Shown one piece after another: positions 13,337 to 23,947 of a stretch of DNA of 64,000 nucleotides. Both the position numbers and the translations under genes were made by a program. The stretch lies in the NCBI GenBank assembly GCA_916613615.1, contig OU744735.1:51724082-51788081 (forward strand), given 5' to 3'. The notes beneath the pieces were generated by a model that did not search any database, was not told the DNA's origin, and was given only the letters and a program-made list of their open reading frames with translations. How positions within the stretch are numbered: the stretch's first letter is position 1; every line of letters starts with the position of its first letter. The stretch is from Steromphala cineraria. Its lineage: Eukaryota > Mollusca > Gastropoda > Trochida > Trochidae.

Positions 13337-13870
13337 TGCTTTTATTTGACATTTTATACCCTGTTTTTAGAGTACTGCTGATTTTGCAAGCCAATCCTTT
13401 GAAAACTCACAGGAGTGTAACTGGCTCCAGTGAAGCAAGAGCGTGTCGCATAGAGCTAGCTCTTGGTTCATTCAATTTGCTCATCTACCAAACTTGTTGG
13501 AGCCAAAACAGTGCATCACAACAGGGTATTTATGTTTATATAAAACCACATAGCAAGGACAACGTCATCTAAAAAACAAGACACTGTAGGCTACCTGGAT
13601 TTGATTTGACAGTTGTGACTAAACCTATATGCAGAATGTATTTCAAGCAAACACTTTCAATACTAATCAAAGTTGTATATATCATTAACACATCTACAAC
13701 TCGTGAATAAAATGTACATGTAATGAGAACATATTATTCACTATGTTCTTCTTTGAAAATTGCCAATTTCGTTTAGTATTCGAATGTATTAACAACTTGG
13801 ATATCTAAGCTATCGAAATCTGAAATCTGCCATCTAAAACACAAGCAACACCACACAAGTATCTTCATTA

Positions 13871-14245
13871 TTGGTTAGCATGCTGGCCTCTCAGATCAAA
13901 GACCCGGGTTCGAATCCAGGTGGAGACACAAATGTATGACTTTGGTCTCGGCCTGTGTTGTTGCCATGGGCAAGGCACTCGGTCCACCAAGCTGTTAAAA
14001 TGGGTACCTGAAATTTTGATGTACTGACCTACGTGGTCGTTAGTAGCTCTGAGTAGCAGCTGTGGAAGAACACTCCTTCGGGGTGATAATATAGCGCTTA
14101 CAGCATGTCTTAGAACTTGAAAAGGGCGCAGTATTAGTATGGTATGCACAATATTTTATTGCTATGATGCTAATTACCAAAACAACCGCCGCTAATGGCT
14201 GTAATATTGCCCAAGCGGCGCTAAACAATAACTCACCCACTCACC
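13871..14245 (+). mobile_element. tRNA-derived SINE
   Basis: The head has an A-box-like TTGGTTAGCATGCTGG and a perfect B box GGGTTCGAATCC (13906-13917) at tRNA spacing. The body contains GGGCAAGGCACT, and the tail reads AATATTGCCCAAGCGGCGCT then CTCACCCACTCACC. This head and tail combination resembles a SINE I know from molluscs, whose reverse strand begins GTGAGTGAGTT...GCCGC. It is not a functional tRNA because the acceptor and anticodon arms are missing. Confidence 0.75.
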
Positions 14246-15124
14246 AAAACAACACAGAACAGTTAGGCAGAGAGAACAGAAGAGAGATTATCATTGCATT
14301 TATCAGTAATCCTCGTTCTCGGCTCTAGTTCGGAAAGAACTCGATAGTATTCACGGAAGTAGAAATAATGTAGCTTTTCCCTGATTGTTTCTTTATATGG
14401 GACAAACTTGAAATTTGAATTCAAATTATTCATTGTCGATGTTTTTTCCCAAATATTGTGTGTCATTTTCACGCCTCGAAATTATTTCGAAGTCGAAATG
14501 TATGTTTCTGATGCAAGCTATAGTATGATCTGTAATGTAAAATACATTGTTTAATACAATATTTTTATGTCTTATGTCCTCTACTAATAATATCTTATAT
14601 GCTTTTAAAATTCATAAGATGATGGGGAACAAAATACAATTGCAGAGTTACTGTGGCAATGCACGTGCAAGTTAAAGTGAAAAGAGAGTTGCAGGTTATT
14701 GTCACACGCATTGCTAAGAGTGACGTAAGCTACTAGTATATATAGCAGGTTTCCCAATTAATGTATTAAGAAAATGCAAATTTTGAGCACATTTACCTGT
14801 CAAAAAGACAATACAAACTATATTTTTGCAATGCATTTGTGAGGTCAAGTTTGGAAAATCTTTATTTCAGAATCTGTAAGCATTACATATAAGCCTTATT
14901 AGTCGAGTAATAATGAAATAAATACCAAAAACCATTTTATTTCTATTTCCGTGAGTACTTTAGACCTGAGTCTTATTTCTGACTACAACAAAACTTTGAT
15001 ATGTTGAACTTCAAACGCAACGAAGATAACGACCTCAGGAGTAAAGGGAGCTAACTCCCCCATGGGATATTTTTAGACCTTAGCTGTGAATACACGTTGT
15101 TATTTCCTCCCGTATTCCGTGGAG

Positions 15125-15371
15125 TCGGCCTAGTCAAGAGGATACTTCGCTGAACAAACAATATACTTACCTTGAATTTATCTGTATCGACCTACTCAGG
15201 CAGGCATGATAATGATCCTCTGACGCTATCCGGCTCACTTTTTATACACCAAATACAATGGTTGATACTTTGTGGCACTTTGTATTCCATTGTTGTGATA
15301 AAATTTGAAAGCTCAGCAGAGCCTCGAGTAGCGAGTTCGAATCACCATATCCACTTTTTTTTTTTTTTTTT
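15125..15371 (+). ncRNA. candidate Pol III-type RNA unit, copy 1
   Basis: An A-box-like TAGTCAAGAGGATACTTCG is at 15131-15149 and a B box GAGTTCGAATC at 15333-15343. A 17-T run at 15355-15371 would terminate Pol III. AGAGGAT (15137-15143) can pair with ATCCTCT (15215-15221). A second hairpin pairs ACAATGG with CCATTGT. The A-to-B distance of about 200 nt is far longer than in a tRNA. Expression is untested. Confidence 0.45.
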
Positions 15372-15693
15372 ATGTTTTTCTTTCTTGGAACTCATTTGTA
15401 ATCGGTTGAAAGTCTACAATAAATCATTTTATGATTTATTTTTATAAGTTTGAATTAAGATACGCATAAAACCTTGTCGCATCATATGAAATGAATAAAC
15501 TGACAATAATTGATTCACTATTTACGAATTATTTTCATAATTACAACATAATTGTAAATAAAAAGGTACAGTTTATTTTTTACAAATATTTAAACCAGTT
15601 GAGTATTTGCATATCTAAAACTATTCTTAACTAGTCTGCCATGATAGGATTACCTATTATTGATTGAAACGATATAAATGATTGTGCAAATAT

Positions 15694-16055
15694 TATAATG
15701 CAACACAGTATCATTCTACATGATATAATCAACACAGTATCCGTTTAGAAGATATAATGCAACAAACATCCGTTTACCTTATATAATGGAAGGTAGCATT
15801 AATGTTCTTTATATATTGCAACACAGTATCAGTTTATAAGGTATAATGCAACACGGTATCAGTTTACAAGATATGATGCAACACAGTATCAGTTTACATA
15901 ATATAATGGAACACAGTATTAGTTTACAAGATATGATGCAACACAGTATCAGTTTACATAATATAATGCAACACAGTATTAGTTTACGTAATACTAGTAT
16001 AATGCAACACGGTATCAGTTTATATAAAATAATGCAACGCAGTATAAGTTTATAA
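15694..16055. repeat. 30-bp minisatellite array, first copy
   Basis: Degenerate 30-bp units of the form ATGCAACACAGTATCAGTTT plus an ACATAATATA-like spacer, about 11 copies. The period divisible by three makes 10-residue repeat ORFs on both strands, which I do not regard as coding. Confidence 0.85.
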
Positions 16056-16417
16056 GTAATAGATACATGATGACACAAGGGGTGTATACGAAATATCAGC
16101 GAGGTATCATCTCACGAGGGGGCGGAGCAGAATCTGTATATATATAAGCATTACATATAAGCCTGTAAGTCGAGTGATAATGAAATAAACACCAAAAACC
16201 ATTTTATTTCTATTTCCGTGAGTACATTAGGCCTGAGTCTTATTTCTAAATACAACAAAACTTTGATATGTTGAACTTCAAACGCAACGAAGATAACGAT
16301 TGACATTACAGGATTTCCTCAATACTAACTCAAGAATAAAGGGAGCTAACTCCCCCATGGGATATTTTTAGACCTTAGCTGTGAATACACGTTGTTATTT
16401 CCTCCCTTATTTCGTCG

Positions 16418-16685
16418 AGTCGGCCTAGTCGAGAGGATACTTCGTTGAACAAACAATTCACATACCTTGAATGTATCTATATCGACCTACCCAGGTCGGC
16501 ATGATAATGATCCTCTGACGCTATCCGGCTCACTTTTTATACACCAAATACAATGGTTGATACCTTGTGTCACTTTGTATACCATTGTTGTGATGAAATT
16601 TGAAAGCTCCAAGGACTTTCAAAGTCAGCAGAGCCTCGAGTAGCGAGTTCGAATCACCATATCCACTTTGTTTCTTTCTTTTTTT
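16418..16685 (+). ncRNA. candidate Pol III-type RNA unit, copy 2
   Basis: Near-duplicate of copy 1. The A-box-like TAGTCGAGAGGATACTTCG is at 16426-16444, the B box GAGTTCGAATC at 16645-16655 and a 7-T run at 16679-16685. It keeps AGAGGAT/ATCCTCT and has an internal hairpin CGACCT-ACCC-AGGTCG (16483-16498). An extra AAAGCTCCAAGGACTTTC hairpin distinguishes it from copy 1. Confidence 0.45.
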
Positions 16686-16843
16686 ACGTTTTTCTTTCTT
16701 GGAACTCATTTGTAATCGGTTGAAAGTCTACAATAAATCATTGTCGCATCATATGAAAAGAAAAAATTGACATAAATTTGATTTACTATTTACGAATTAC
16801 AATTGTAAATAAAAAGGTACAGTTCATTTTTTACAAACATTAA

Positions 16844-17191
16844 AGGGGCAGTAGCACGTTTTTATGTGGAATATAAGGTGATGTCAGGAAAATTGAAATT
16901 AATGGTTCCATTTGAAAGACAGTGTAACTAAATGATGCAGTTCTAATTCAAATATATAACGTAAAGTTTAGCCATGCGATTCCCTTTTCTTACACAAAAT
17001 GAATTAAAGGTGTACACACAAAATGGCCGCCTATGGATTTTATGTGGATGTCCATACTTTGTCCTCTGACTATGGATGACTAGTTTTTGTGATGTGATTT
17101 ATGACACTGTATTAATACATTTAGCATTAACTTACATTTATCAGTGAAATATTTGAAATATAAAATTATCAAAAAACGTGCTACTGCCCCT
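16844..17191. mobile_element. 348-bp TTAA-flanked inverted-repeat element
   Basis: The terminal repeats AGGGGCAGTAGCACGTTTTT (16844-16863) and the perfect reverse complement at 17172-17191 are preceded by TTAA and followed by ATAA. The empty site is preserved in the sister duplication near 15590 and matches the flanks at the same length. The four-base TTAA target points to the piggyBac superfamily; there is no ORF. Confidence 0.85.
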
Positions 17192-17298
17192 ATAAAACCA
17201 GTTTAGATTTTGCATATTTAAAACTAGTCTTAACTAGTCTGCCATAATAGAATTACCTATTATTGATTGAAACGACATAAATGATTGTGCAAATATAT

Positions 17299-17640
17299 AA
17301 TGCAACACATTGTCATTTTACATGATATAGTCAACACAATATAAGTTTAGAAGATATAATGCAACAAAAATCCGTTTACCTTATATAATGGAAGGTAGCA
17401 TCATTTTTCTTGATATAATGCAACACAGTATCACTTTACAAGATATAATGCAACACAGTATCGGTTTATATAAAATAATGCAACACAGTATTAGTTTACA
17501 AGATATGATGCAACACAGTATCAGTTTACATAATATAATGGAACACAGTATCAGTTTGCATAATATAATGCAACAAATTAGTTTAAATGATACAATGCAA
17601 CACAGTATCAGTTTACGAGACTTGTGCAGGACAGCACAAA
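17299..17640. repeat. 30-bp minisatellite array, second copy
   Basis: Same ATGCAACACAGTATC unit as at 15.7 kb, about 11 degenerate copies, in the second half of the segmental duplication. Open frames on both strands again follow from the period. Confidence 0.85.
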
Positions 17641-17759
17641 TTTTCTTGATACCATGCAAGTCCGTATCAGGCAAAAGTGAAATAAAGTATAAGTACGTTG
17701 GTTACATAGAGGTTATCATGTTCATGTGTTCCTGGATCGTAAATATCCTGCATTAGGAA

Positions 17760-18000
17760 TAAACATTGTATTTTGAGAGCCTTGGAATTTCAAAAGAAGT
17801 TCCGACCTTTACCTTCATTTGCATCAGTATCTGTATATGACCCTTAGCCACGCCAAACGGATACTGAATATATCCGTAGTCTTTATTATGCCGAGATTAC
17901 CATTGTATGATAATATAAAATTCTGGTTCCCTTAGTGTTTATGCTGCGCTTAGTACACCCAGAGGACCACAATGGTTACAATAAATGACACGTGTATATA
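17760..18000. other. spacer between duplication and Pol III-like unit 3
   Basis: No gene, repeat end or RNA motif recognised. Confidence 0.4.
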
Positions 18001-18087
18001 TAAGGGAGCTAACTTCGGCAATGGATATGTTAGACCTAAGCCGTGTATAGATAAGATATACCTTGTTATTTTATCCCTTCAGATAAC

Positions 18088-18343
18088 GGGCAGGCTATGA
18101 CGAGAGGATACTTCGTTGAGTACACACTTGATAACTTTGTATCTATAATGATCCTCCCCGGAGGTCTACATACTATACATGATCCTCTAGCGCAATCCGG
18201 CTCACTTTTTAAACATTGAATATATTTTTTCTAACATTATGTCACCTGTGGATATCATTGTGTTCATGGTTTGACAGGACTGAACATCTGGGAACCCGAA
18301 GTAGTGAGTTCGAATCCGCATATTTTATGTTCGGTTTTTTTTT
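18088..18343 (+). ncRNA. candidate Pol III-type RNA unit, copy 3 (diverged)
   Basis: TATGACGAGAGGATACTTCG lies at 18096-18115, the B box GAGTTCGAATCC at 18306-18317 and a 9-T run at 18335-18343. AGAGGAT pairs with ATCCTCT (18183-18188 region), enclosing a CCTC/GAGG hairpin at 18153-18164. The GCGCAATCCGGCTCAC box after the helix matches copies 1 and 2. The rest is strongly diverged, yet the layout is retained. Confidence 0.45.
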
Positions 18344-19189
18344 ACGATAGTTTTTCATTAAAATCTGGTAAAATCTTTTTTTGTAGCACTTCTCTTAACT
18401 CATCTGTTATAGTCGTGTTCAACGTCTTAAATGGATAGAAAATGATATATTGATATATCAACTTGTCAAGTATTAGGTATACGCTGGCGACAGTATCATG
18501 CTAAGTTATTCGTTTGGTATATGTAAAACTCGTTTTTGTTGTTTAAAACATTAAAGTCATCATTACACTTTGTAAGACGACTGAAATAATATACGTATTG
18601 TTGAATTAGTTTGTATAAGTTTGTTCATGAATCAGGAGCTGTGAATGATAAAAATAGATATTCTCCTGTTTGGTACATCTATTCTAGGGAAGAAACCTTT
18701 TTCATTACCAAACATTACTGTACAAGAACTAATATTTAATCTAAGTTAGGAGTATAATCACTAATGTTTGAGAATATCACATAAAATGCATTATTTAAAG
18801 CATGTTAAGATCTTTCAGGACCCTCTTGATTAAGCATTTACATTACACACGAAAGTCAATCTCATTCAAATAAGACCATATTAATCCTTCACTTCACACT
18901 TCATGTGTAGCGTATTTACGCAGTTATGATAATAATGATTTCTATCCTTTTGATGATAAAATTTTCACAAAATATAAAAATGTCAGTTTATACCTCCAAC
19001 GATTAAACAATATGTTAGTCTTTAATATTATCATAAATTGTCAATCGTTACACTGCGAGTTCGCATTTTTTTCGAAATGAATAAATGGCTATTCATAGAT
19101 TTTGACGTATTCATAAGCCGGCTATGGTGGGGATATAAAGGGCAAAACTAGAATGGATGAATATAGCGCTTATTTCCCTACACGTATAA

Positions 19190-19446
19190 CCGGGCAGGCG
19201 TAGTTCAGTGGTTACTTCGGCTTATTACATGAACGTATAATCTATTTCTTGAACATACGATACTATCTTTGAAGCCATAGGGTCGTGTAAATAGTTCCAC
19301 TAACGCAATCCTGTTCCTCTTTTACTAGCGGCGAATTAATCAATCGTTATCGATGTATTCTTGAATGGTGATTTATGATTGGTATACCTTGCAGAACGGA
19401 GATAACGGGTTCGAATCCAGCAGATAGTGGTGCTGTTTCATTTTTT
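19190..19446 (+). ncRNA. candidate Pol III-type RNA unit, copy 4 (vault-RNA-like head)
   Basis: TAGTTCAGTGGTTACTTCGG (19201-19220) differs at only two positions from the vertebrate vault RNA A-box region TAGCTCAGCGGTTACTTCG. The B box GGGTTCGAATCC is at 19407-19418 and TTTTTT at 19441-19446. AGTGG (19207-19211) pairs with CCACT (19297-19301), enclosing a CTAT/ATAG hairpin (19263-19280). AACGCAATCC follows, as in the other copies. At ~255 nt it is longer than known vault RNAs (roughly 80-150 nt), so the family is unproven. A degenerate SINE is the alternative. Confidence 0.5.
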
Positions 19447-19945
19447 AAGATTTTTTCCCTGAATAAGGATATCTTATGCGAAACAAACTCCGTTCCTTTT
19501 TTCAAATTGTTTTGAATTAATTATGAAATGTTCATTTATTCGTTTTTCTTTTTTAAAGGTCTATTAACAAATGAAATGAATGCGATTTCGAATGTTGATT
19601 TTTCGTTAAAACTTACTTATAAAAAGCATCTGGATAAATTAAGCGCAATTTCATAATAGTCAGATTACCTTTTTTAACTAAGCACAAATGATTTCAATCG
19701 ACATTTCCAAAATGCTCAAATCGTTATAGGCCATAAAGGCTCTATAGGCCAACTTGAGACAAAAATATTATCCTTTATATTAGCTCATCGGTTGATTTCT
19801 CTTCAGAACTGTTGCTATGGTCAAAGGGGAGTAACTCTAACCAAAACTTGAACAAGAAGCGGATCGCATTGCGAAAGGGTATCTCGGTGTTTTGTAATAT
19901 TTCCGGGTGTAATTTCGCCATCTGACTCGCACAAACTCTCAAAGT
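19447..19945 (+). promoter_or_regulatory. upstream region of the ZDHHC24-like gene
   Basis: About 500 bp between the last Pol III-like unit and the start codon. It should contain the promoter and 5' UTR. No TATA box or initiator can be assigned. A GGGGAGTAACTC near 19827 resembles the dispersed GGGAGATAACTC motif. Confidence 0.3.
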
Positions 19946-20791
19946 ATGGATGAAGCGAGAAGGTATCTCCCCAAAACTCCGACAGACTGGGGAGCGTTTG
20001 GATTCCTCTTGTTTTCCATCAACAGCATCTTCTTCTACGGCCTGTTCGTCATGCTTCCCTTCTACAAAGAGCTTCACCCGGACTTTCTCTACTACACCCA
20101 TCTCGTGATGGGGACCTTCATCTACATCAACGCGCTGGCCAACCTCTACAAAGTCATGACGACAGACACCAGCATCAGGGGACTTATGATGCCCGTTCAG
20201 AAGAGGGAAGGGTGGCGATTTTGCACGGTTTGTGAGTGCAACGCCCCGCCCCGATCTTTCCACTGTTTCACGTGCAAAACATGTCTGCTCAAACGGGACC
20301 ACCATTGCAACTTCACTGGGAACTGTATCGGGTATCGGAATCAGCGATTCTACATAACGCTCGTGTTTTACATGTGGCTTGCTGCGATTTATGCAAACGT
20401 TATGAATATTGATCATGCCTATCATGTTTTTGGTGAATTTTCTCTCAATACTCTGTTTATTGTGTGTTTACCAATGATGGCGTTTGTCTCTGGGAGTATG
20501 CAGTCTATTTCTATCATTGGTGCTCTAATGACTTCATTGTTTCTCATTGGAATACTTTTAACCTCAGCGCTGTTTGGATATCATGTTATCAACATATCTA
20601 GGGGGCAGATAGTATGTGAGAGAACCCACAAGATCTTTGACTATGACATTGGGTTAAAAGGCAATATCCAATCTGTTCTTGGTAAAAGATGGTACATTGC
20701 GTGGATTTGCCCTTTTATTAGTTCCCCCCTGCCTGGGGATGGGATTGAATTTCCGAAGAAAGGAATTTATGAAACACCAAAGAACTTGTAG
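19946..20791 (+). CDS. ZDHHC24: ZDHHC24-like palmitoyltransferase, single exon
   Basis: A 281-residue integral membrane S-acyltransferase that moves palmitate from acyl-CoA to protein cysteines. The zinc-binding Cys-rich domain spans residues ~91-135: C93, C96, H106, C107, C110, C113, then DHHC at 118-121 (Cys121 is the acyl carrier) and C127 in FTGNCIGYRNQRF. Hydrophobic segments at ~16-40, 46-68, 136-155 and 168-212 give the family's four-helix topology with a cytosolic catalytic loop. The TTxE motif is degenerate (QIVCE, 221-225), as in ZDHHC24. The C-terminal LGKRW...SSPLPGDGIEF closely follows human ZDHHC24 (LGPRW...ASPLPGDGITF), which decides the subfamily. The first ATG is in a good context (AGTATGG). 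The gene has no intron, unlike its neighbours, so it is either an old retrocopy or a naturally intronless locus. No inactivating change is seen. Confidence 0.92.
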   Translation: MDEARRYLPKTPTDWGAFGFLLFSINSIFFYGLFVMLPFYKELHPDFLYYTHLVMGTFIYINALANLYKVMTTDTSIRGLMMPVQKREGWRFCTVCECNAPPRSFHCFTCKTCLLKRDHHCNFTGNCIGYRNQRFYITLVFYMWLAAIYANVMNIDHAYHVFGEFSLNTLFIVCLPMMAFVSGSMQSISIIGALMTSLFLIGILLTSALFGYHVINISRGQIVCERTHKIFDYDIGLKGNIQSVLGKRWYIAWICPFISSPLPGDGIEFPKKGIYETPKNL

Positions 20792-22140
20792 TGACTTAAA
20801 TACCTTTTTGTTACAAATTGTAAAACATTTTTGTATTTGTTTCTACTTTTTTTTCCTTTGCTCAAAATCATTAGAGTTGATTGTTAACTGTTGATGTCTT
20901 ATTCATGATATGTTGATATGTAACTTTGAAAGGACAAAATGTTCCATTGTCATAATATAAACTCAACAAAATTGAATTACCACCTGAATATCAAATGTTT
21001 ATCAATGATTTTGGTCATGAATTATAGAATGTTATAATATTCAACAAAGGTTGTCATTTTACCAATTTTGTTCATTTCATTTCATTAATAATTCATAAAA
21101 CATTTTACTGTGCAGCTTATTAGATTATTATTATTAGGAAGAGAGTTGAGTGAGATTTTAAATAATCTGAAATGGAAAATATTGTTTCATGTAGCTCCAG
21201 CATGGCATTGGTAATTATATACCGGTATGCAGCAATACATTGGCTAGTTTTCAACTTTCAAGCAAATAATTTTACTTACTAGACAGTTTTGTATCAAGGC
21301 TGAAATAAGGTTATTGAGACAGATTTGAGAGCAAATTTTATGAGGTTTTACGAAAATTGTTAACGATTTGGTTTTAAATGGAGATAGATATAATTTAGAA
21401 TAGATGTAGGCTATTTTGTATGTATGTAACCGCAGGATGTAAGTCTGTTAGTAGATAAAATGAAATCATCTGTTCCAAACTACATGTACTATTGAAACTG
21501 GTAGTGACTATTGTGCAGTTATTCAATGTTTTTGTAAATATTCCTCCCCATTATGTCACAAATTGCAAAAAGGGGAATTTTCGTCCCCTACCACAAAATA
21601 GGCAGCATTATTGTTGATAAACTAACAAGCAATAATTTTGTAATAGTTAATTTTAGTCTTTGAAATGAAAATATAATCAAGATGCAACTTTTAGAAAGGA
21701 GCCCACTGAAGCTGTTCATTTTCAGAGCAGTTATCAATATAGATAATAATATAGACTTTTTTTGGTCTTTAAAGATATTTTCTTCAGGGGCTGTCAGACA
21801 GACTATCATTTTGTAACATGTTATGCATGTTTCGGTTCATTAATTGAAACAGTGCATTCATGAACAAAAAAAGCACAGTAAAGCCATTCTATAAGTTGAA
21901 TTGATGAATATTGATGAAGGCAATGTTATGGATGTACAACCTTTATTCAGTGTTGGTGACATTTTGACATAGCCTCTAATGTCATTTTCAAGCAACACTG
22001 CATAAGGAAGTTGTACATCCATAACATTGCCTTCATCATTATTCCTATATCATTATTTGACATAATAATGTAATAGCGGCTTTATTGACTGAATGTTTTA
22101 TGTTGTAAAAAGTTGAATAAAGATATATAATGAAGAATTT
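20792..22140 (+). terminator. ZDHHC24-like 3' UTR with poly(A) signal
   Basis: An AATAAA at 22116-22121 follows 1.3 kb of AT-rich UTR; an alternative hexamer lies near 22419. The UTR includes the 28-bp-arm foldback at 21913-22037. The mRNA end is inferred only. Confidence 0.45.
21913..22037. repeat. foldback with perfect 28-bp arms in the 3' UTR
   Basis: The arms at 21913-21940 (GATGAAGGCAATGTTATGGA...) and 22010-22037 are exact reverse complements around a 69-nt loop. If transcribed with the ZDHHC24-like gene it gives a stable hairpin. Confidence 0.9.
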
Positions 22141-22611
22141 ACAATAAATGAACGCATCCCACCGGTGAGCTGTAAGCCTCTGGCCTGTGCACGATCAACT
22201 TGATGTTACAATTGTTATAACATTCAGTCATGTCCAGACATTTCGGTGACTCATGATAAAATGGAAACACATAAATATTTTATATTTCTATTGATTGCCA
22301 ATGCTCGTTGTTTGTGTAAACTGATTGTATGTTCATCTGCCAATTTGTTACAATTTTCAATATTGTATACTTTTGTACTCATGTTTCAGTTTAAACTGAA
22401 GCAATGAAATGTTACAAATAAATAATTTGATGAATATCAATTTCTGTCAATTGATTCTACCTATAATTGAACATATTTCAATGTTGAAACAGTTTTGGAT
22501 AGAACATCACTTTTGGAGTACAACCAGTTCTTATGGTAAATTTACTTTGCCTTGAATACAACCCGGTTGGCATGCACTGCTAAATACGGTTTATATCACC
22601 TGGCTATATAA

Positions 22612-22874
22612 CCGTCTAAGTGGACCTAGCCTCAATAATACCCGTTTCACTCCAATATTGAGTCAAGCGAGATGTAGCAGTTGGTCGTGTCAGCCGATCT
22701 ATCGAATTGACCAATCAGGGATCGTCTTCCCAAGTTGTAATAGTCTACATTTGCACATATAATGTTGGAGGATCATAATTCGGCGAAAGGTCGGCTGACA
22801 CAACCTGCTACTAGATCTCCCTAGACTCAATATCAAAGTGAAAAGGGTATTATTGAGGCAAGCTTTACTAAGAC
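22612..22874. mobile_element. long-arm foldback, family 1 copy a
   Basis: GTCTAAGTGGACCTAGCC at the left mirrors a diverged GGCAAGCTTTACTAAGAC at the right. Arms of ~90 bp include CCGTTTCACTCC and the GTCAGCCGA core. Near-matching GCTATATA lies outside each end, a probable 9-bp target duplication that has drifted. Confidence 0.75.
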
Positions 22875-23232
22875 TGCTATATACATAGAGAAAATGACGT
22901 AAAACTACGGCCTCCTATGGTGAGCAGTTTTGCGTCAATCATCATTCTGAGGAGTACCCAATCGGATTAAAATCGACCATACTCCGAGAAACTTATTAGC
23001 AGTGATACTGTCTTTTCATAAAAACTCTGATAAAACCAAATTAAAGATGGTTTGCATCTCTGATGAGAGAGTATTTGTGAGGAATATTGCACAGCATATA
23101 AGACCTCTGTATATTTTTCATCAAGAGGTTAGAAATTGTGTTGACTTTAAGCAAAGTAAGCATTTTGTTTCACATAAGTAGGATAAGTAGTAGGTTCCTC
23201 AGTTGATTTTATGAACTTGCAATATCTGTCAG

Positions 23233-23500
23233 GGGAGATAACTCTGGCAATATAGGATCTTGAAAGACATTTTTAAAATAGGTTTGAGTTGTTAAGAGTT
23301 ATTTAATTGTTGACTCCTGTTTCATTTTATCACCGAAAATGATTTCTCAATAAAATGAATAATTAAAATATATAAATGATCACTTATTGAAAAATAGGAA
23401 CGGTTTTGATATGCATATGTACAATCCTGTTGTAAAATTAATTCATTTTCATTTGAATATAAGTATGATCATTATAGGTATAACAAAAGTTAATGAGTCA
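23233..23500 (+). repeat. partial (5'-only) copy of the GGGAGATAACTC-headed repeat
   Basis: It starts with GGGAGATAACTC (23233-23244) and the AT-rich body that opens the nine structured repeats further on. The hairpin core is absent. Confidence 0.45.
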
Positions 23501-23947
23501 AGTCTAATTAAACCTAGCCTCAATATAATATATTATCAGTTTCACTCCTAAACCATCTTCCTACGCAGAGCCTAAAAGGCCAGTTTCCAAACTGTCACTT
23601 TCATGCCTTGCTGCATAGCCTTGAGTTTTCTGTGCTTGCTCTCTAGTCTGTAGGGGCACTATAGCAGCACAGAAAAGTAAAGTCTCTGCAGCAAGGCATA
23701 AAATGACAGTTTGGAAGATGCTCCTAAACTGAGTCTAGAAAAGCCGAGTAGGGGGTTGCGTCAGCCCATGTATCGAATTAACCAATCAGAACTCATCTTT
23801 ACAAGCCACAATAGTCTGCCTTCGCAGTATAACTTTGGAGAGTCATACGTCAGAGAAAGGTCGGCTGACGCGAACCTCTACTAAACCTTTCTAGACTCAG
23901 TATAGGAGTGAAACGGATAATATTGAGGCTAGGTTTACTTAAGACTA
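23500..23947. mobile_element. long-arm foldback, family 1 copy b, interrupted
   Basis: Ends AGTCTAATTAAACCTAGCC and GGCTAGGTTTACTTAAGACT, with arms as in the copy at 61.5 kb. The left arm is split by the 167-bp nested element at 23554-23720. The flanks TAATGAGTC and TAATGTGTG may be a drifted 9-bp duplication. Confidence 0.8.
23554..23720. mobile_element. nested 167-bp foldback with 9-bp target duplication
   Basis: CTCCTAAAC occurs exactly on both sides (23545-23553 and 23721-23729). The ends are CATCTTCC and GGAAGATG. The arms share AAACTGTCA and GCCTTGCTGCA; the left arm has ~20 extra bases after CATCTTCC. A nine-base duplication fits Mutator-like transposition. Confidence 0.85.

Larger units (their letters stand above)
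14870..17660. repeat. tandem segmental duplication (14.87-16.06 and 16.14-17.66 kb)
   Basis: The two blocks are collinear. Each contains GCATTACATATAAGCC, a GGGAGCTAACTCC hairpin, a Pol III-like unit, TTTACAAA.AT.TTAAACCAG and then a 30-bp minisatellite. The second block additionally carries a 348-bp TTAA-flanked insertion and a short foldback (AAAGCTCCAAGGACTTTC). Divergence by eye is a few percent. Confidence 0.85.

Noticed and set aside
13871..13930. tRNA gene
   Set aside because: Only the A-box and B-box part is tRNA-like; acceptor and anticodon arms do not form and a SINE body follows.
15131..15345. tRNA gene with a giant intron for the A-box/B-box units
   Set aside because: No acceptor stem or T-stem can be paired around the B box, and the downstream partner of the A-box loop is a separate conserved helix.
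15809..16078. Cys/Ile-rich 10-residue repeat peptide (and its plus-strand counterpart)
   Set aside because: Product of a 30-bp minisatellite open on both strands.
19775..20425. 216-codon minus-strand ORF
   Set aside because: Lies antisense to the ZDHHC24-like gene, has no motifs, and the plus strand has full family conservation.
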